A stretch of 64,000 bases of DNA from Helicobacter sp. NHP19-012 (GCF_019703325.1 NZ_AP024819.1:62001-126000), one strand, 5' to 3'; positions 1 through 10,027 are shown, counted from the first letter of the stretch. A program made the numbers and translations. Notes: a model not told the origin generated them from the sequence alone.

Positions 1-380
1 AGGACATCGTCTTCTAACGCAATGATTGGCTTTTGCAGTTTCACGCACTCTTGCCACAACAAATAATGGCTGGCAAAGCACCCCAGTTGCCCGAAGCTTT
101 GGAAGTTCACACGGCTTTTTAAGGCAAGGCGCATTAAACTTAATCCCTCTTTAAAGTCGGGCAGGTGGGGGCTAAAATCGTTAAACACGGCGTGGGTGTG
201 GGTGTAGGTGATGCCCTTAGCTAAGAAGTCCTTATGCCCGTGGATAGCGTTAAACACTTGTATAGAAAAACCCTTGTGGGGAGTTCTCTCCAAGAGATAG
301 TTTAAATGCCACAGTAGGGGGGCAATATCCCTAGCGGAGTTTTCTAAATGGATAATATAAATAGGGATATTTTCACTCAA
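1..380 (-). CDS. Glycosyltransferase family 25 (LPS biosynthesis) protein, 3' end outside window
   Basis: Partial gene; the visible N-terminal ~126 residues begin IPIYIIHLENSA, the opening beta strand typical of GT25 transferases, and run through GCFASHYLLWQ to IIALEDDV, the E-D-D nucleotide-sugar/metal motif of the family. GT25 enzymes in Helicobacter add galactose or related sugars to lipopolysaccharide. A TTG at 378-380 is the only plausible start: an in-frame TGA lies two codons upstream and the first ATG is far inside the domain. This start overlaps the end of glmS by 8 bases, suggesting translational coupling. Family assignment is fairly sure; the exact sugar specificity is not visible. 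Confidence 0.75.
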   Translation of the reverse strand, partial: MSENIPIYIIHLENSARDIAPLLWHLNYLLERTPHKGFSIQVFNAIHGHKDFLAKGITYTHTHAVFNDFSPHLPDFKEGLSLMRLALKSRVNFQSFGQLGCFASHYLLWQECVKLQKPIIALEDDV

Positions 381-2186
381 CGGTCACACTTTTAGCTAAA
401 TTGCGGGGTTTATCTACATCCAACCCTTTTAGTTGCGCCATTTCTAGGGCAAAGAGCTGCAAAAGCACGAGCATGTAAAAAAACTCGTTCATGTAGTGGG
501 GATAGGGTGGAGTTCTTAAGTAAAAGGTGGCAGGGGCGACCTCTAGGGGGCTTAGGGCGAAAATCAAAGAATCGCGGGCACTGAGCTCCTCCACATTGCT
601 TAAATTCTTAGCAAAGAGTAGGTTTTGTGGGAGTAAAGTCGTGCTTAAAAGAGTGCTATCGGCTAGGGCGATGGGCCCGTGTTTCATCTCGGCACTGGCG
701 TAGCCTTGTGCGTGCACATAGGCGATCTCTTTGAGTTTGAGCGCGCCCTCAAGCACAAGCGGGTAAAACACCCCCCGCCCCATGAAAAAATACCCTTTTA
801 AATCCCTTTTGGCTATTTGGATGCTCAAGTCCTTAATTTGGGTGTGTGCCTTTAATGCCTCTTGCATGGTGTCTAAACTTGTGCTTAAGGCTTGTAGGTG
901 GGCTTGCTCCTCTTGAGGCTCTAAAGTCCCTCCTAAATTGGCAAGTTGCAAGGCTAAAAGCCACAGCACCAAAACTTGGCTGGCAAAGGCCTTCGTGGAG
1001 GCCACAGAGCGTTCTAGCCCCGCATGCGTTAAAAGCATGGCATCCACCAAAGCACCCATGCTCGAGCTTTGGGTATTGCAAATGCCAAGTGTCTTTAAGC
1101 CTAGAGTCTTGGCAAGTTTTAACGCCTCTAGGGTGTCTGCGCTCTCTCCGCTTTGCGAGATGGCGATGAAGAGCTCGCCCTTTAGCGTGGCGGGCTGGGC
1201 GTAGCGGTATTCGCTGGCTAGCTCCACCTGCACCTTAAGCCCGGCTAAACTTTCGATCAAGTATTTACCCACGAGTCCAGCGTGGTAACTTGTCCCGCAC
1301 GCACAAATGCTAAGACAGCTCACCCCCTCTAAAAAGCCCTCGGGCAACTCTAGGCTAACGCCCTTGGGGCTTAAGCGCCCAAGCAGGGTTAAAACCCTGC
1401 CCTGCTCGTAAATCTCTTTCTCCATATAGGTTTTAAAGCCCTCTTTATCGCCCTGCTGGCTATCTGTTGGGACGCTATCTAGCTTGCCCAGCTTTTCTAG
1501 GTTTAAGGGTCTATCCGCCTCAAGCACACCCACCACCCCATCGGCTAAACGCACCATGTGGCTAGCTTTGCCCACTAGGGCACTGGGCGCACTGGCTAAA
1601 TAAATCCCGTTTTCACCTGTGGCGATGAGTAGGGGCGAGCCTTGTTTGGCGTAAAAATGCAGGTGGGCAACTTGTCGCAAATGAGTAAGATCGCATATGC
1701 CCCCTCCAACTGGGTGATAGTGCTTTTAAAGGCTTGTAGGGCGGTTTTAACGCTGATATGCGTTTCTTGACTCAATGCCTCTTCAAATAAATGGGCGATC
1801 ACTTCGCTATCTGTCTGGCTAGAAAAAACATGCCCCTTTTCTTGTAGCTGGGCTTTTAATGGGGCGAAGTTTTCAATGATGCCATTGTGCACGATGGCGC
1901 AGGATTTGTAGGCGTGCGGGTGGGCGTTGGCTTCTGTGGGCTTGCCATGGGTTGCCCAACGGGTGTGCGCAATGCCCACGCCTAGCCCGTTGGATTTGAA
2001 GTTGTGGGTGCGCTCTTGCAGGGCTTGCACCTTGCCGCTCACTTTAAATAAGTGCAAATGGGGTTTGTCAGCCTCAAGCACCGCTAGCCCTGCGCTGTCA
2101 TAACCCCGATATTCTAGTTCCTCCAAGCCGTGGATCAACAGCTCTTTTTTCTCAGCAAGCCCTAAATAGCCCACAATTCCGCACAT
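373..2186 (-). CDS. glmS: Glutamine--fructose-6-phosphate aminotransferase GlmS, split by a -1 frameshift
   Basis: Makes glucosamine-6-phosphate from fructose-6-phosphate and glutamine, the first step to UDP-GlcNAc for peptidoglycan and LPS. The first ~177 codons carry the glutaminase domain with the N-terminal nucleophile (MCGIVGYLG) and HTRWATHG. The second part holds two SIS domains (CGTSYHAG, SQSGESADTLEALK, EMKHGPIAL) and the C-terminal DKPRNLAKSVTVE. The parts lie in different frames, broken near 1660-1680. The span is 1,814 nt, one short of a multiple of three. Adding one G to the GGG at 1665-1667 (a C on the coding strand) restores a continuous protein reading DKLPHLHFYAKQGSP. Because glmS is normally essential, a consensus error is more likely than a true pseudogene. 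Counterpart of HP1532. Confidence 0.9.
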
Positions 2187-2195
2187 AAAATTCCT

Positions 2196-2435
2196 TTAAA
2201 AAACCAACATTTCTCGTTTATATTTGTTGAGGGCGTTGATGGCCTCTTTGAGTTCCTCCACTCTTTCGCCAATTTGCGTGTAAAACGCCATGTCCAAAGT
2301 GGGCGGGATGTCCAAACTCCCCCGCTTCATTAAAATAAAATCGCTCAAACTCAAATGGGCGATCCTTAGTAAAAGCTCTACCTCTTCCTTGGCGTTTTCA
2401 ATGTCCTTGATGATGAGTTCTAATTTTTCAAACAC
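2196..2435 (-). CDS. Small conserved helical protein (HP1531-like)
   Basis: A 79-residue protein of unknown function, rich in Glu, Leu and Lys, with two stretches that look helical or coiled-coil (residues 1-30 and 55-79). It begins with GTG at 2433-2435, one base after the kdsD stop, and ends ten bases before glmS, so it is very likely cotranscribed and translationally coupled with both. In H. pylori a similarly sized unknown protein also sits beside glmS. No catalytic motif, signal peptide or membrane segment is visible. Confidence 0.65.
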   Translation of the reverse strand: MFEKLELIIKDIENAKEEVELLLRIAHLSLSDFILMKRGSLDIPPTLDMAFYTQIGERVEELKEAINALNKYKREMLVF

Positions 2436-2436
2436 T

Positions 2437-3399
2437 TTAGCTCCCTAAACCTAGACTAAGTAAGGTGTGTAGGTGCAAAACCCCCAAGACTTGATTTTTA
2501 CTATCACACACCACTAAGAGCGAGATTTGGGTTTGCTCAATGAGCTCTAGTGCCTCCACCACGAGCATGTCTAAGTCGGTGATGATCCTAGGTTTTAAGG
2601 TGGCGTAGTTTTTAGCCGGGGCGTTTAAATCAAAGTTTTCCGGCTGCAAAAGGGCGCGCCTAATGTCCCCATCGCTTAAGACCCCCACTAAATGCCCCCC
2701 ACTATCCACTAAAAGCGCATTGCCTAGCCCCTTTGCGGTCGCCTCCAAGAGCGCCTCGTGCAAGCAACAATTGGCATCCACTAAGGGTAAATTGGTGGTG
2801 CGGTAAATGTCTTTCACCCTTAAATGCATTTTTTTACCCAAGAGTCCGCCCGGATGGCTCTTGGCAAAGTCCTCTTGGCTAAAGTTCTTATACGCCATCA
2901 AACACACCGCCAAGACATCGCCTAAAGCCAGGCTTAGGGTGGTGGAAGTCGTGGGGACTAAGTTAAACCCGCACGCCTCTTTTTTAATTTTTAGCTCTAA
3001 ATGATGGCTTGCGCTCTTAGCAAGCGAGCTGTTTTTATGTTTGCTCATCGCCACCACGCCGGCGCATTTAATGTAGCGCAGAGCTTCTAAGAGTTCTACA
3101 CTCTCACCGCCATAGCTGATGGCTAAAATCGCGTCTTTTTCGCCCACAATGCCCATATCCCCGTGCACCGCTTCTGTGGGGTGCAAGAACACCGCCTTCG
3201 TGCCAGTGCTGGTGAGCGTGGCGGCGATTTTGTGTCCAATGTGCGCGCTCTTACCCACCCCCATCACCACCACAAGCGGGGCATTGCCCAGCAGCTCTAC
3301 AATGGGCTTTAGGGTGCTGTGGCTTAAGCCACTCTTGGCATCTTGCAGCGCCTCAATGGCTAAATCTAGGCTCTGTGCAGCAAGGTGGGCGTAGTCCAT
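2437..3399 (-). CDS. kdsD: Arabinose-5-phosphate isomerase, KpsF/GutQ family
   Basis: A 320-residue sugar-phosphate isomerase converting ribulose-5-phosphate to arabinose-5-phosphate, the entry point to Kdo for lipopolysaccharide. An N-terminal SIS domain (about 35-170) carries VVMGVGKSAHIG, HPTEAVHGDMG and ISYGGESVELLEAL. Two CBS domains follow (about 200-260 and 265-320), including LVGVLSDGDIRRAL. Length and domain order are standard for the family. The start ATG at 3397-3399 overlaps the last base of the msrAB stop, so the genes are tightly coupled. Corresponds to HP1429. Its place next to glmS and a GT25 gene gives the cluster an LPS/cell-wall theme. Confidence 0.9.
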   Translation of the reverse strand: MDYAHLAAQSLDLAIEALQDAKSGLSHSTLKPIVELLGNAPLVVVMGVGKSAHIGHKIAATLTSTGTKAVFLHPTEAVHGDMGIVGEKDAILAISYGGESVELLEALRYIKCAGVVAMSKHKNSSLAKSASHHLELKIKKEACGFNLVPTTSTTLSLALGDVLAVCLMAYKNFSQEDFAKSHPGGLLGKKMHLRVKDIYRTTNLPLVDANCCLHEALLEATAKGLGNALLVDSGGHLVGVLSDGDIRRALLQPENFDLNAPAKNYATLKPRIITDLDMLVVEALELIEQTQISLLVVCDSKNQVLGVLHLHTLLSLGLGS

Positions 3400-4424
3400 T
3401 ATTTACGCACCTCTTTTTTCAGTAGGGCTTTTTTAAGCACGGGAATCAAAGCCCCATAGCCCTCTTTTTCCATGTCCTCTAGGGGGATAAACTTTAAGGC
3501 CGCGCTGTTGATACAATAACGCAAGCCCCCAAGCTCTTTAGGTCCGTCCTCAAAGACATGCCCTAAGTGTGCGTGCCCCACACGGCTTTTAACCTCAGTG
3601 CGGATGCGGTTGTGGCTGGTGTCCTTGGCATAGCTCACGACTTCCTTTTCAATGGGCTTAGAGAAAGCGGGCCAGCCGCAACCGCTGTCAAATTTATCGG
3701 TGGAGAGAAACAAGGGCTCGCCCGTGGTGATGTCTACATAAATCCCCGGCTTGTCTAGCTTGTCGTATTCGTTGTCAAAGGGGCGTTCGGTGTGGCTCTC
3801 TTGCGTTACCTTATACTGCAAGTCGGTAAGCTGCTTTTTAAGCTGCTCAAGGCTAGGTTTGTGGTAGTCGTTGGGGTCGATGATGACCTCATCGGCTTTT
3901 TTGAGGTCAATGTGGCAATAGCCCCCGGGGTTTTTCTTTAAATAGTCTTGGTGGTATTCCTCTGCCACCACGAAATTTTTTAAAGGCTCTAGCTCAATCC
4001 TTATTTTTTCTTTGTAATGGCTTTGTAAATGGGCTAGGGCTTTGGCAATGATGGGCTCATCGGCTTTGTCGGTGTAGTAAATGCCCGTGCGGTACTGCCG
4101 CCCCATGTCGTTGCCCTGCTTATTTAAACTCGTGGGGTCGATCACCTTGAAGTAATAGAGCAAGAGTTTATCTAGGCTGATTTTAGACGGGTCAAACTCC
4201 ACCTTCACGGTCTCGGCGTGGTCGGTGTTGTGTAATTCGTGGTAGTTGGTTTGATCGCTCTTGCCATTGGCATAGCCCACTAGAGCGTCCTTCACCCCAT
4301 AAATCCTCTCCATATACGCCTCTAAACCCCAAAAGCACCCTCCGGCTAAATAAATTGTGTGCATTTTCACCTCCGCCGCATTTAAGCTTGCCGCCGCCAC
4401 TAAGCCCAAAACCCACGCTCTCAT
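3399..4424 (-). CDS. msrAB: Exported MsrA-MsrB fusion, peptide methionine sulfoxide reductase
   Basis: Repairs oxidised methionine in proteins, using both stereospecific activities in one polypeptide. After a short signal-like N-terminus (about residues 1-17, ending LNAAE) comes the MsrA domain with the catalytic motif [10 protein letters not shown] near residue 29. The MsrB domain begins near 195, with DSGCGWPAF and the catalytic cysteine in [11 protein letters not shown]. The paired CxxC zinc motifs found in many MsrB proteins are not seen. The 341-residue length fits the H. pylori Msr fusion (HP0224). The signal peptide suggests a periplasmic or envelope location, useful against inflammatory oxidants. 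It overlaps rnj by one base. Confidence 0.9.
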   Translation of the reverse strand: MRAWVLGLVAAASLNAAEVKMHTIYLAGGCFWGLEAYMERIYGVKDALVGYANGKSDQTNYHELHNTDHAETVKVEFDPSKISLDKLLLYYFKVIDPTSLNKQGNDMGRQYRTGIYYTDKADEPIIAKALAHLQSHYKEKIRIELEPLKNFVVAEEYHQDYLKKNPGGYCHIDLKKADEVIIDPNDYHKPSLEQLKKQLTDLQYKVTQESHTERPFDNEYDKLDKPGIYVDITTGEPLFLSTDKFDSGCGWPAFSKPIEKEVVSYAKDTSHNRIRTEVKSRVGHAHLGHVFEDGPKELGGLRYCINSAALKFIPLEDMEKEGYGALIPVLKKALLKKEVRK

Positions 4425-6442
4425 CAGCTCACAAACACATGGCTTACAATCGCCGGGTATTTTTTGGTGTGCCTAAACAAGGCTTTTCTTAAGAAATTGC
4501 GGACGCTTTCGTCTAGGTATTTGTGGTTGCCCAAAATGTCTTGGCGCAAGGCTTTGATGTGAAGGCTCAGCGACCCGTGCAGCTCTTTTAAAAACGCCCT
4601 CTCCTCTTGCATGTTTACGATGCCAAGGCTTGTGAGCTTAGAAGCGGGCATTAAATCCTGCCCCTCTTTGGAGATGAAGAGCACCGCGCTTAGTAGCCCA
4701 GCGCTGGCGATTTCTTGGCGCTCTTGCACGATTTTTTCGGCAATACTGGTGTTGTTCGTGTTGTCCACATAGCTTTTTCCGCTCTTAATGCTCTTGGTCT
4801 TGCGCATGAAGTTAGGATTCACCTCCACTTGGTCGCCATCCTCCATTAGGTAAATGTTCTTTTCAGGGATTCCGCAAGAGATCGCCGTTTCCTTGTGTTT
4901 GGCGACATGGTTATACTCGCCATGCACGGGTAAAAAGAATTTGGGCTTGATGAGGCGCAACATTAATTTCTGCTCCTCTTGGGCGGCGTGCCCGCTCACA
5001 TGCACATCAAAGGCGTGGTGCACGACTTGCGCGTCCTTTTTCATTAATAAATTTAAAATGCTCGACACGCTCGCCTCATTGCCCGGGATCGCCTTAGCCG
5101 AAATGATGATCAAATCGCTAGGCTTAATGCTGATGTGGCGGTGCTCATCGGTTGCCATGCGATAAAGCGCGCTCATGGTTTCGCCCTGCGAGCCGGTCGT
5201 GACGATAAACACCTCATGGTCGGGGTGTTTCTCCACCTCGTGCGCCTCAATGAAGGTTTTTGAGGGCAGGTGGATGTAGCCTAGCTCTCTAGCGATGTCT
5301 AGGTTTTTCTCCATTGAACGCCCGATCACGGCGACTTTGCGGTTATGGTTTAAGGCGTGTTGGATGGCTTGGTAGACGCGGTGGATGTTGGAGGAGAAGG
5401 TGCTCATGATCACCCGCCCCTTGGCGTTTTTAAAGAGGTTTTCAAACACGGGCCCCACACTGCTTTCACTGGGCGTAATGCCCGGTTTGTAAGAGTTGGT
5501 GCTATCACTGAGTAAGAGCATCACCCCCTGCTCCCCATAGTGCGCTAGGCGGTAAAGGTCGGTGGGGATGTTGTCTACGGGGGTGTGGTCGATCTTAAAA
5601 TCGCCCGTGTGGATGATGGTCCCCACCTTAGTTTGGATCGCTAGGGCACTTGCGTCTATGATGGAGTGGGTGATGTGTATCCACTCCACGACAAACTCCC
5701 CGATTTGGATCGGCTGGCGTTTTTGCACGATTTTAAAGTAGCTTTTGAATTTTTTTAGCCCATGTTCATCAAATTTATTGCCAATCATGCCAAGACTTAA
5801 AGGCGTGCCATAAAGGGGGAATTGAAATTCCTTGAAAAGATAGGGCACCGCCCCGATGTGATCCTCGTGGGCGTGGGTGATTAAAACGCCCACGATTTTA
5901 TCTTTAATGCTGTGTAGGTAGCTAAAATCGGGGATCAAAATATCCACGCCATACATGTCCTCGCTAGGAAAGCTCATCCCAACATCAATGATGATAGCCT
6001 GGTTTAGGGTTTCTAGCACCATCATATTGCCCCCAATCTCGCCTAAACCGCCAAGGGGCGTGATTTTCACCCGTGCCTTGACATTTAAATCTAGTTTGTA
6101 GTGGGGGTTTAGGTGGTTGATGTGGATTTTATGGTTTGCCTCCACGCCCTGTTTTAATTCTTTATGAAAGCCCAAATTACCCCGCTCGTTGGCTTTGGTG
6201 ATGTTTTTCACCCCGCTTTGCTCTTGCATGCGGGGGTTGTTGTTGATCGCCTCCCTGCCTTGTTTGATGCGGTTATTAAAGCGGTTTTTATGAAGCCTTT
6301 TATTGTTTTGGGGGGCGTTGCCACCTTGGGGGCTTTCTTGATTCTCCCGGACTTCTTGGGCGGGGTTTTCATGGTTTTGGGGGTTTTGGTTATTTTTGTG
6401 ATTGCCCTCTGCTGGATTGTCTTTAAAGGGATTGTTTTCCAT
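4424..6442 (-). CDS. rnj: Ribonuclease J with long Asn/Gln-rich N-terminal extension
   Basis: A 672-residue metallo-beta-lactamase-fold exo/endoribonuclease, the main mRNA-decay nuclease of Helicobacter. Residues 1 to about 130 are low-complexity, rich in Asn, Gln, His, Glu and Lys, as in the H. pylori enzyme, where RNase J partners the RhpA helicase. The catalytic core follows: [18 protein letters not shown], the metal site [22 protein letters not shown] and, in the beta-CASP/C-terminal part, [13 protein letters not shown]. The C-terminus ends [12 protein letters not shown]. The start lies inside the end of rsmA (about 20 bases overlap), so the pair is coupled. Counterpart of HP1430. Confidence 0.93.
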   Translation of the reverse strand: MENNPFKDNPAEGNHKNNQNPQNHENPAQEVRENQESPQGGNAPQNNKRLHKNRFNNRIKQGREAINNNPRMQEQSGVKNITKANERGNLGFHKELKQGVEANHKIHINHLNPHYKLDLNVKARVKITPLGGLGEIGGNMMVLETLNQAIIIDVGMSFPSEDMYGVDILIPDFSYLHSIKDKIVGVLITHAHEDHIGAVPYLFKEFQFPLYGTPLSLGMIGNKFDEHGLKKFKSYFKIVQKRQPIQIGEFVVEWIHITHSIIDASALAIQTKVGTIIHTGDFKIDHTPVDNIPTDLYRLAHYGEQGVMLLLSDSTNSYKPGITPSESSVGPVFENLFKNAKGRVIMSTFSSNIHRVYQAIQHALNHNRKVAVIGRSMEKNLDIARELGYIHLPSKTFIEAHEVEKHPDHEVFIVTTGSQGETMSALYRMATDEHRHISIKPSDLIIISAKAIPGNEASVSSILNLLMKKDAQVVHHAFDVHVSGHAAQEEQKLMLRLIKPKFFLPVHGEYNHVAKHKETAISCGIPEKNIYLMEDGDQVEVNPNFMRKTKSIKSGKSYVDNTNNTSIAEKIVQERQEIASAGLLSAVLFISKEGQDLMPASKLTSLGIVNMQEERAFLKELHGSLSLHIKALRQDILGNHKYLDESVRNFLRKALFRHTKKYPAIVSHVFVS

Positions 6443-7307
6443 GTGTTGTCCTGTTTATTTTTTTGTGAAAGAATTGCGCCAAACTGACATAGTGGGCGGG
6501 TGCCACTTGGTGGGGGCGAGTGGAAAGCTCCAGCCCGCTTTGGGTGAAAAACTCTTGGATTTGCGCCACGGGGTAGGTTTTTTTAAGGTTGTTAAAAAGG
6601 GTTTTGCGGTTTGCCTGAAAGCACGCTTTTAACACACTCTCTAAGAAAGCAAGGGGCATGCACTCTTGCTTTGCCTCGCTGGTGGGGGCTTTGAGTAGGC
6701 GCATCACGGCAGATTGTACCTTTGGGGGGGGGTTGAAGGCTTTAGGGGGGACTTCAAACAACAACGCGCGCTCAAGACACACACTGGCACTTAAAACGCT
6801 CAAAGCCCCGTAGTCGCTTTCATTTGCAGCGGCGCAAAATTTCAGCGCCACTTCCTTTTGCACCATCACCACCATCCCCACGCAAAGCGCATCTTTAAGG
6901 CATCTTGTGAGGATCGGCGTGGCAATGTAATAGGGCAAATTGGAAACCAAAAAATAGGGCTTGGGGTGCAAAAAAGCGCACTGAAAGACCCCAAGCCCTC
7001 CAATTTGTTGTTTCTCTCCATCCTTGACCCCTTTGTTTTGCATCACATCGCCCACAACCAAGTCCAAACGCCCCGCCAATGCCCCTAAAACCGGTTTCAA
7101 CCTTTGGGCTAAACGGGTATCTACCTCGTAGGCTAACAAACTTTTGGGTGGCTTTAACCTGCTAAGCAGTCGGCTTGTCAAATCTCCCAAGCCAACCCCT
7201 ATTTCCACAACTTGCACGGCATCGGCAAAGTGGGCGTGGGGGATGGATTGCAAGATCTGCTCTAAATAGTGCGGGTCGTGCAAAAAATGCTGCCCCAAAA
7301 GTGCCAT
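6423..7307 (-). CDS. rsmA: 16S rRNA (A1518/A1519) dimethyltransferase RsmA/KsgA
   Basis: Dimethylates two adjacent adenines near the 3' end of 16S rRNA during 30S maturation. Visible motifs: GQHFLHDPHYLEQI at the N-terminus, SAM-binding VVEIGVGLGDLTSRLL (about residues 34-50) and the target-base motif LVSNLPYYIATPIL near 125. The 294-residue length is slightly above the family average because of a linker around residues 95-115. A coding-strand C9 run (+ strand G9 at 6724-6732), encoding AFNPPPKVQS, is in frame here but could slip. It is the first gene of the minus-strand run rsmA-rnj-msrAB-kdsD-small protein-glmS-GT25, whose genes are spaced 10 bases or less apart or overlap. Counterpart of HP1431. 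Confidence 0.92.
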   Translation of the reverse strand: MALLGQHFLHDPHYLEQILQSIPHAHFADAVQVVEIGVGLGDLTSRLLSRLKPPKSLLAYEVDTRLAQRLKPVLGALAGRLDLVVGDVMQNKGVKDGEKQQIGGLGVFQCAFLHPKPYFLVSNLPYYIATPILTRCLKDALCVGMVVMVQKEVALKFCAAANESDYGALSVLSASVCLERALLFEVPPKAFNPPPKVQSAVMRLLKAPTSEAKQECMPLAFLESVLKACFQANRKTLFNNLKKTYPVAQIQEFFTQSGLELSTRPHQVAPAHYVSLAQFFHKKINRTTHGKQSL

Positions 7308-7383
7308 AATTTCACTTTAAAAACTTTTAGCTATTTTAACATGGGCTAGCTTAAGGGCTAGACTTTGCAAAAAAAGGGGTTTT
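7308..7383. promoter_or_regulatory. Divergent promoter region rsmA / punB-like gene
   Basis: A 76-base spacer between divergent genes. On the minus strand, TAAAAT (7333-7338) is a plausible -10 box for the rsmA operon. On the plus strand, TAGACT (7359-7364), preceded by TTTAAC at 7335-7340, could be the -10/-35 pair for the phosphorylase gene, and AGGGG (7375-7379) is its Shine-Dalgarno. Assignments rest on sequence similarity to sigma-70 boxes only. Confidence 0.4.
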
Positions 7384-7935
7384 ATGTTTGTGTGTGCAGG
7401 TAACACAGAGAGTTTTGCTTGCGCTAAAAGTGTGGGCGTGGGTTTGGTGCAAAGCACTTTAAATTTAAGCCGCCTATGTCTGCTTGAAAAGCCTAAAGAG
7501 ATCATTTTTATCGGCACAGCGGGCAGTTACGATTTTTCTATGCCCCTTTTAAGTCTTTTTATCAGCCACCAAGCTACGCAAATTGAAGAGAGTTTTACAT
7601 TAAAGCATAGCTACACCCCCCTAGACAATGGTGTGCAAGCGCAAGCGCAACCAACTTTAGATTTACCGATAGCCCTTGTCAATAGCAGCAACTACATACA
7701 CACAGACGCCGACTTCTCTAAAGCCATGTGCCACGCGGGTATTTTGTTAGAAAACATGGAGTTTTTTGGCGTGCTTAGTGTGGCACAATGTTATGGCCTG
7801 CCATGTTTTGGGGTGTTTTGTGTTACCAACTACACCAACGCCCACGCCCATAGGGATTTTATAGCAAACCACGAGCGCGCTAAAGAGCGTTTGGAAGGGC
7901 TCATCAACCAACTTAAAAAGGAACAAAATGACTAA
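7384..7935 (+). CDS. punB: Purine nucleoside phosphorylase-like protein (PunB/HP1530 family)
   Basis: A 183-residue member of the PNP/UDP phosphorylase superfamily, probably acting in nucleoside or adenosylhomocysteine salvage in the cytoplasm. Supporting segments are EIIFIGTAGSYD (glycine-rich strand-loop near residue 40), the VNSSNYIHTD segment and ENMEFFGVLSVAQ, which resembles the conserved E-M-E ribose-binding motif of the superfamily. It is shorter than typical PNP or MTA nucleosidase (about 230 residues), as is the H. pylori HP1530 product. An AGGGG ribosome site precedes the ATG. Its 3' end overlaps the antiporter start by 8 bases. The enzyme class is inferred; the true substrate is uncertain. 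Confidence 0.65.
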   Translation: MFVCAGNTESFACAKSVGVGLVQSTLNLSRLCLLEKPKEIIFIGTAGSYDFSMPLLSLFISHQATQIEESFTLKHSYTPLDNGVQAQAQPTLDLPIALVNSSNYIHTDADFSKAMCHAGILLENMEFFGVLSVAQCYGLPCFGVFCVTNYTNAHAHRDFIANHERAKERLEGLINQLKKEQND

Positions 7936-9265
7936 CGAGTCGGAAAACACACCGCATTTTCACGCCCTGATCCCCTTTGGGATCTTCATTGGGATTTACC
8001 TAGGCACAGGGTTTTATTTAGAATTTAGCGGGGTGAAAATGGGCTTTTACAAACTACCCGGACCTGTGGCGGCGATGGTGGGGGTGGCGGCCGCCTTTAT
8101 GCTCTTTAAAGGAAGCTTGGAGCAGAAGTTCAACGACTTTTTAAGTGGCTGTGGGGATAAAAACATCATGACCATGTGCGTGATTTACCTACTTGCCGGG
8201 GCGTTTGCGGTGGTGAGCAAGGCGATGGGGGGGGTGGATGCGACCGTGAATTTGGGGATCACCTACATACCCCCACAATATCTAGCCGCCGGGATTTTTG
8301 CCATGGCGTCCTTCATTTCTTTGGCGATTGGCACGAGCGTGGGGGCGATTGTCGCCTTGGGCCCCATTGCCGTAGGGTTAGCTGAGGAAGGGCATTTGTC
8401 CTTAGCCTTGGTCCTAGCCGCTCTTATGGGTGGGGCGATGTTTGGGGACAATTTGTCCATCATCTCGGACACCACGATCGCCAGCACCCGCACGCAAGAT
8501 GTCGGCATGCAGGACAAGTTTAAAATCAACCTTTACATTGCCCTACCGGCGAGCGTATTGACCCTAATCTTGCTCTTGATTTGGGGGCAGCCCCCCCACG
8601 CCACGCCCGTGCATGCCCACAGCTATGAACTCATCAAAACCCTGCCCTATGTCTTTGTGTTGGTGTTGGCACTCTTGGGGGTCAATGTCTTTTTGGTGCT
8701 CTTTAGTGGGATCGCGCTTTCAGGCGGGATTGGGCTTTATGGGGGGCATTTTACTTGGCTCTCTTTAGGGCAAGAAGTTTATAAGGGTTTTTCAAGCATG
8801 CAAGAGATTTTTTTGCTCTCTTTGCTTACGGGCGGGCTTGCTTACATGGTGGATAAAGAGGGGGGGGTGGCGTGGATCATCTCTAAGATCGAGGGTTGTA
8901 TTAAGGGCGCAAAGAGCGCGAAAGTGGGCATTGCGGCGTTGGTGAGCCTTGTGGATTTAGCAGTGGCGAACAACACCGTGGCGATCGTGATTGTGGGGGC
9001 GATCAGCAAGAAAATCAGTTTAAAATTTGGGGTGGATCGGCGGGAAAGTGCGGTGATTTTAGATGTTTTTTCGTGCGTTTTTCAAGGGATTATCCCCTAT
9101 GGAGCGCAAATGTTGATTTTGCTTAGTTTTGCCAAAGAACATGTTGGGTTTTTAGAAGTGGCGGGGTTTTTGTGGTATCAAGGGCTCCTAGGGCTTTTTA
9201 CTTTTCTTTATATTTTTTGGGGGGCGTATAGTCAAGTGGTTTTAAAAAGACTGCCCCCCAAATAG
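7928..9265 (+). CDS. NhaC-family Na+/H+ antiporter-like integral membrane protein
   Basis: A 445-residue polytopic inner-membrane protein with about eleven hydrophobic segments and the ion-transporter superfamily features of NhaC/HP0946-type proteins: GTSVGAIVALGPIAVG, GGAMFGDNLSIISDTTIAS (conserved polar residues in a broken helix) and, in the second half, LVDLAVANNTVAIVI. It presumably exchanges sodium or an organic solute for protons, useful in acid and salt homeostasis. The coding sequence holds two G8 runs (8227-8234 and 8860-8867) that are in frame here. It starts inside the end of the upstream phosphorylase and its stop directly abuts that of the convergent dsb gene. The transported ion is not provable from sequence. 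Confidence 0.8.
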   Translation: MTNESENTPHFHALIPFGIFIGIYLGTGFYLEFSGVKMGFYKLPGPVAAMVGVAAAFMLFKGSLEQKFNDFLSGCGDKNIMTMCVIYLLAGAFAVVSKAMGGVDATVNLGITYIPPQYLAAGIFAMASFISLAIGTSVGAIVALGPIAVGLAEEGHLSLALVLAALMGGAMFGDNLSIISDTTIASTRTQDVGMQDKFKINLYIALPASVLTLILLLIWGQPPHATPVHAHSYELIKTLPYVFVLVLALLGVNVFLVLFSGIALSGGIGLYGGHFTWLSLGQEVYKGFSSMQEIFLLSLLTGGLAYMVDKEGGVAWIISKIEGCIKGAKSAKVGIAALVSLVDLAVANNTVAIVIVGAISKKISLKFGVDRRESAVILDVFSCVFQGIIPYGAQMLILLSFAKEHVGFLEVAGFLWYQGLLGLFTFLYIFWGAYSQVVLKRLPPK

Positions 9266-10027
9266 TTATTTTTTATTCACTTTGTGGTACTCGTAAATGA
9301 AAGGCACGCCCTTGATAAGCCCCGTGTCTAAGACCTTTTTGGTTACCTTTTCCACTTCTTGGACTTTGTCATCGGGGGCATCTGCCACTTTGTAGGCGGT
9401 GGCGTAAACTTTTTGCAACAAGTCCACTTTATCCCTCGTGTTGTGGGCTTTTTTGACTTGCTTTAAGATGTCGGCGGCTTTGAGCGTGGATTCATGCCCT
9501 AAAAAGCCCACCAAGACCATGTGCACATTGGCTTCTTTCAAGCGTTTGTCGATCTGCTCCAATTCGTGGTGGCAGTGCGGACACATGGGGTCAGAGATGA
9601 TGTAGAGATTCTTTTTCACCCCGGGGGTGGTGGATTTTAAGTCAATGGTGTAGCCTTGGGGCAAGCCTTCAAAAAGGGCATTTAGGGCTGCGCTATTTTG
9701 CTGTTTAAAGTTGTAGCTTTGGGTGTCGTGGTAGATCTGTTGCACGAACTCGGTGTCTTGTTTGCTCTTGCTAAAAAAGATATTCGTAAGTCCTAATACC
9801 AAATCCCCATTTTTATTCACCAACAAAGGGATTTTATATTTTGTGTCGGGGTCTTCCACCACCACCACTTGAAACTCCCTATTAGACTTTAGGGACTTAA
9901 CCTCTAGCACGCTGACTTTTTTATGGATTTGTTTGTCGATGAGATCCACCACAGCCTGCCCTACCCTGCTCTCAACCGCCCCCACAAGCCCCACACACAA
10001 ACTCAAAGCACAGAAAAATCTACGCAT
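9266..10027 (-). CDS. Periplasmic DsbC/DsbG-like thiol oxidoreductase (HP0231-like)
   Basis: A 253-residue exported protein with a signal peptide (RFFCALSLCVGLVGAVES), an N-terminal dimerisation-type region (about 20-115) and a thioredoxin-fold catalytic domain with the active site DPMCPHCHHE near residue 145 and a cis-proline loop GVPFIYEY near the C-terminus. The H. pylori homologue HP0231 is a dimeric periplasmic oxidase with the same CPHC motif that introduces disulfides into secreted proteins and outer membrane proteins. By analogy this one should serve the cysteine-containing exported proteins of the cell. The gene faces the antiporter tail to tail and has its own -10 box at 10063-10068. 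Confidence 0.85.
   Translation of the reverse strand: MRRFFCALSLCVGLVGAVESRVGQAVVDLIDKQIHKKVSVLEVKSLKSNREFQVVVVEDPDTKYKIPLLVNKNGDLVLGLTNIFFSKSKQDTEFVQQIYHDTQSYNFKQQNSAALNALFEGLPQGYTIDLKSTTPGVKKNLYIISDPMCPHCHHELEQIDKRLKEANVHMVLVGFLGHESTLKAADILKQVKKAHNTRDKVDLLQKVYATAYKVADAPDDKVQEVEKVTKKVLDTGLIKGVPFIYEYHKVNKK

Noticed and set aside
3399..4424. Two separate genes msrA and msrB fused by error
   Set aside because: A natural MsrA-MsrB fusion of this length is known in H. pylori (HP0224), so it is genuine.
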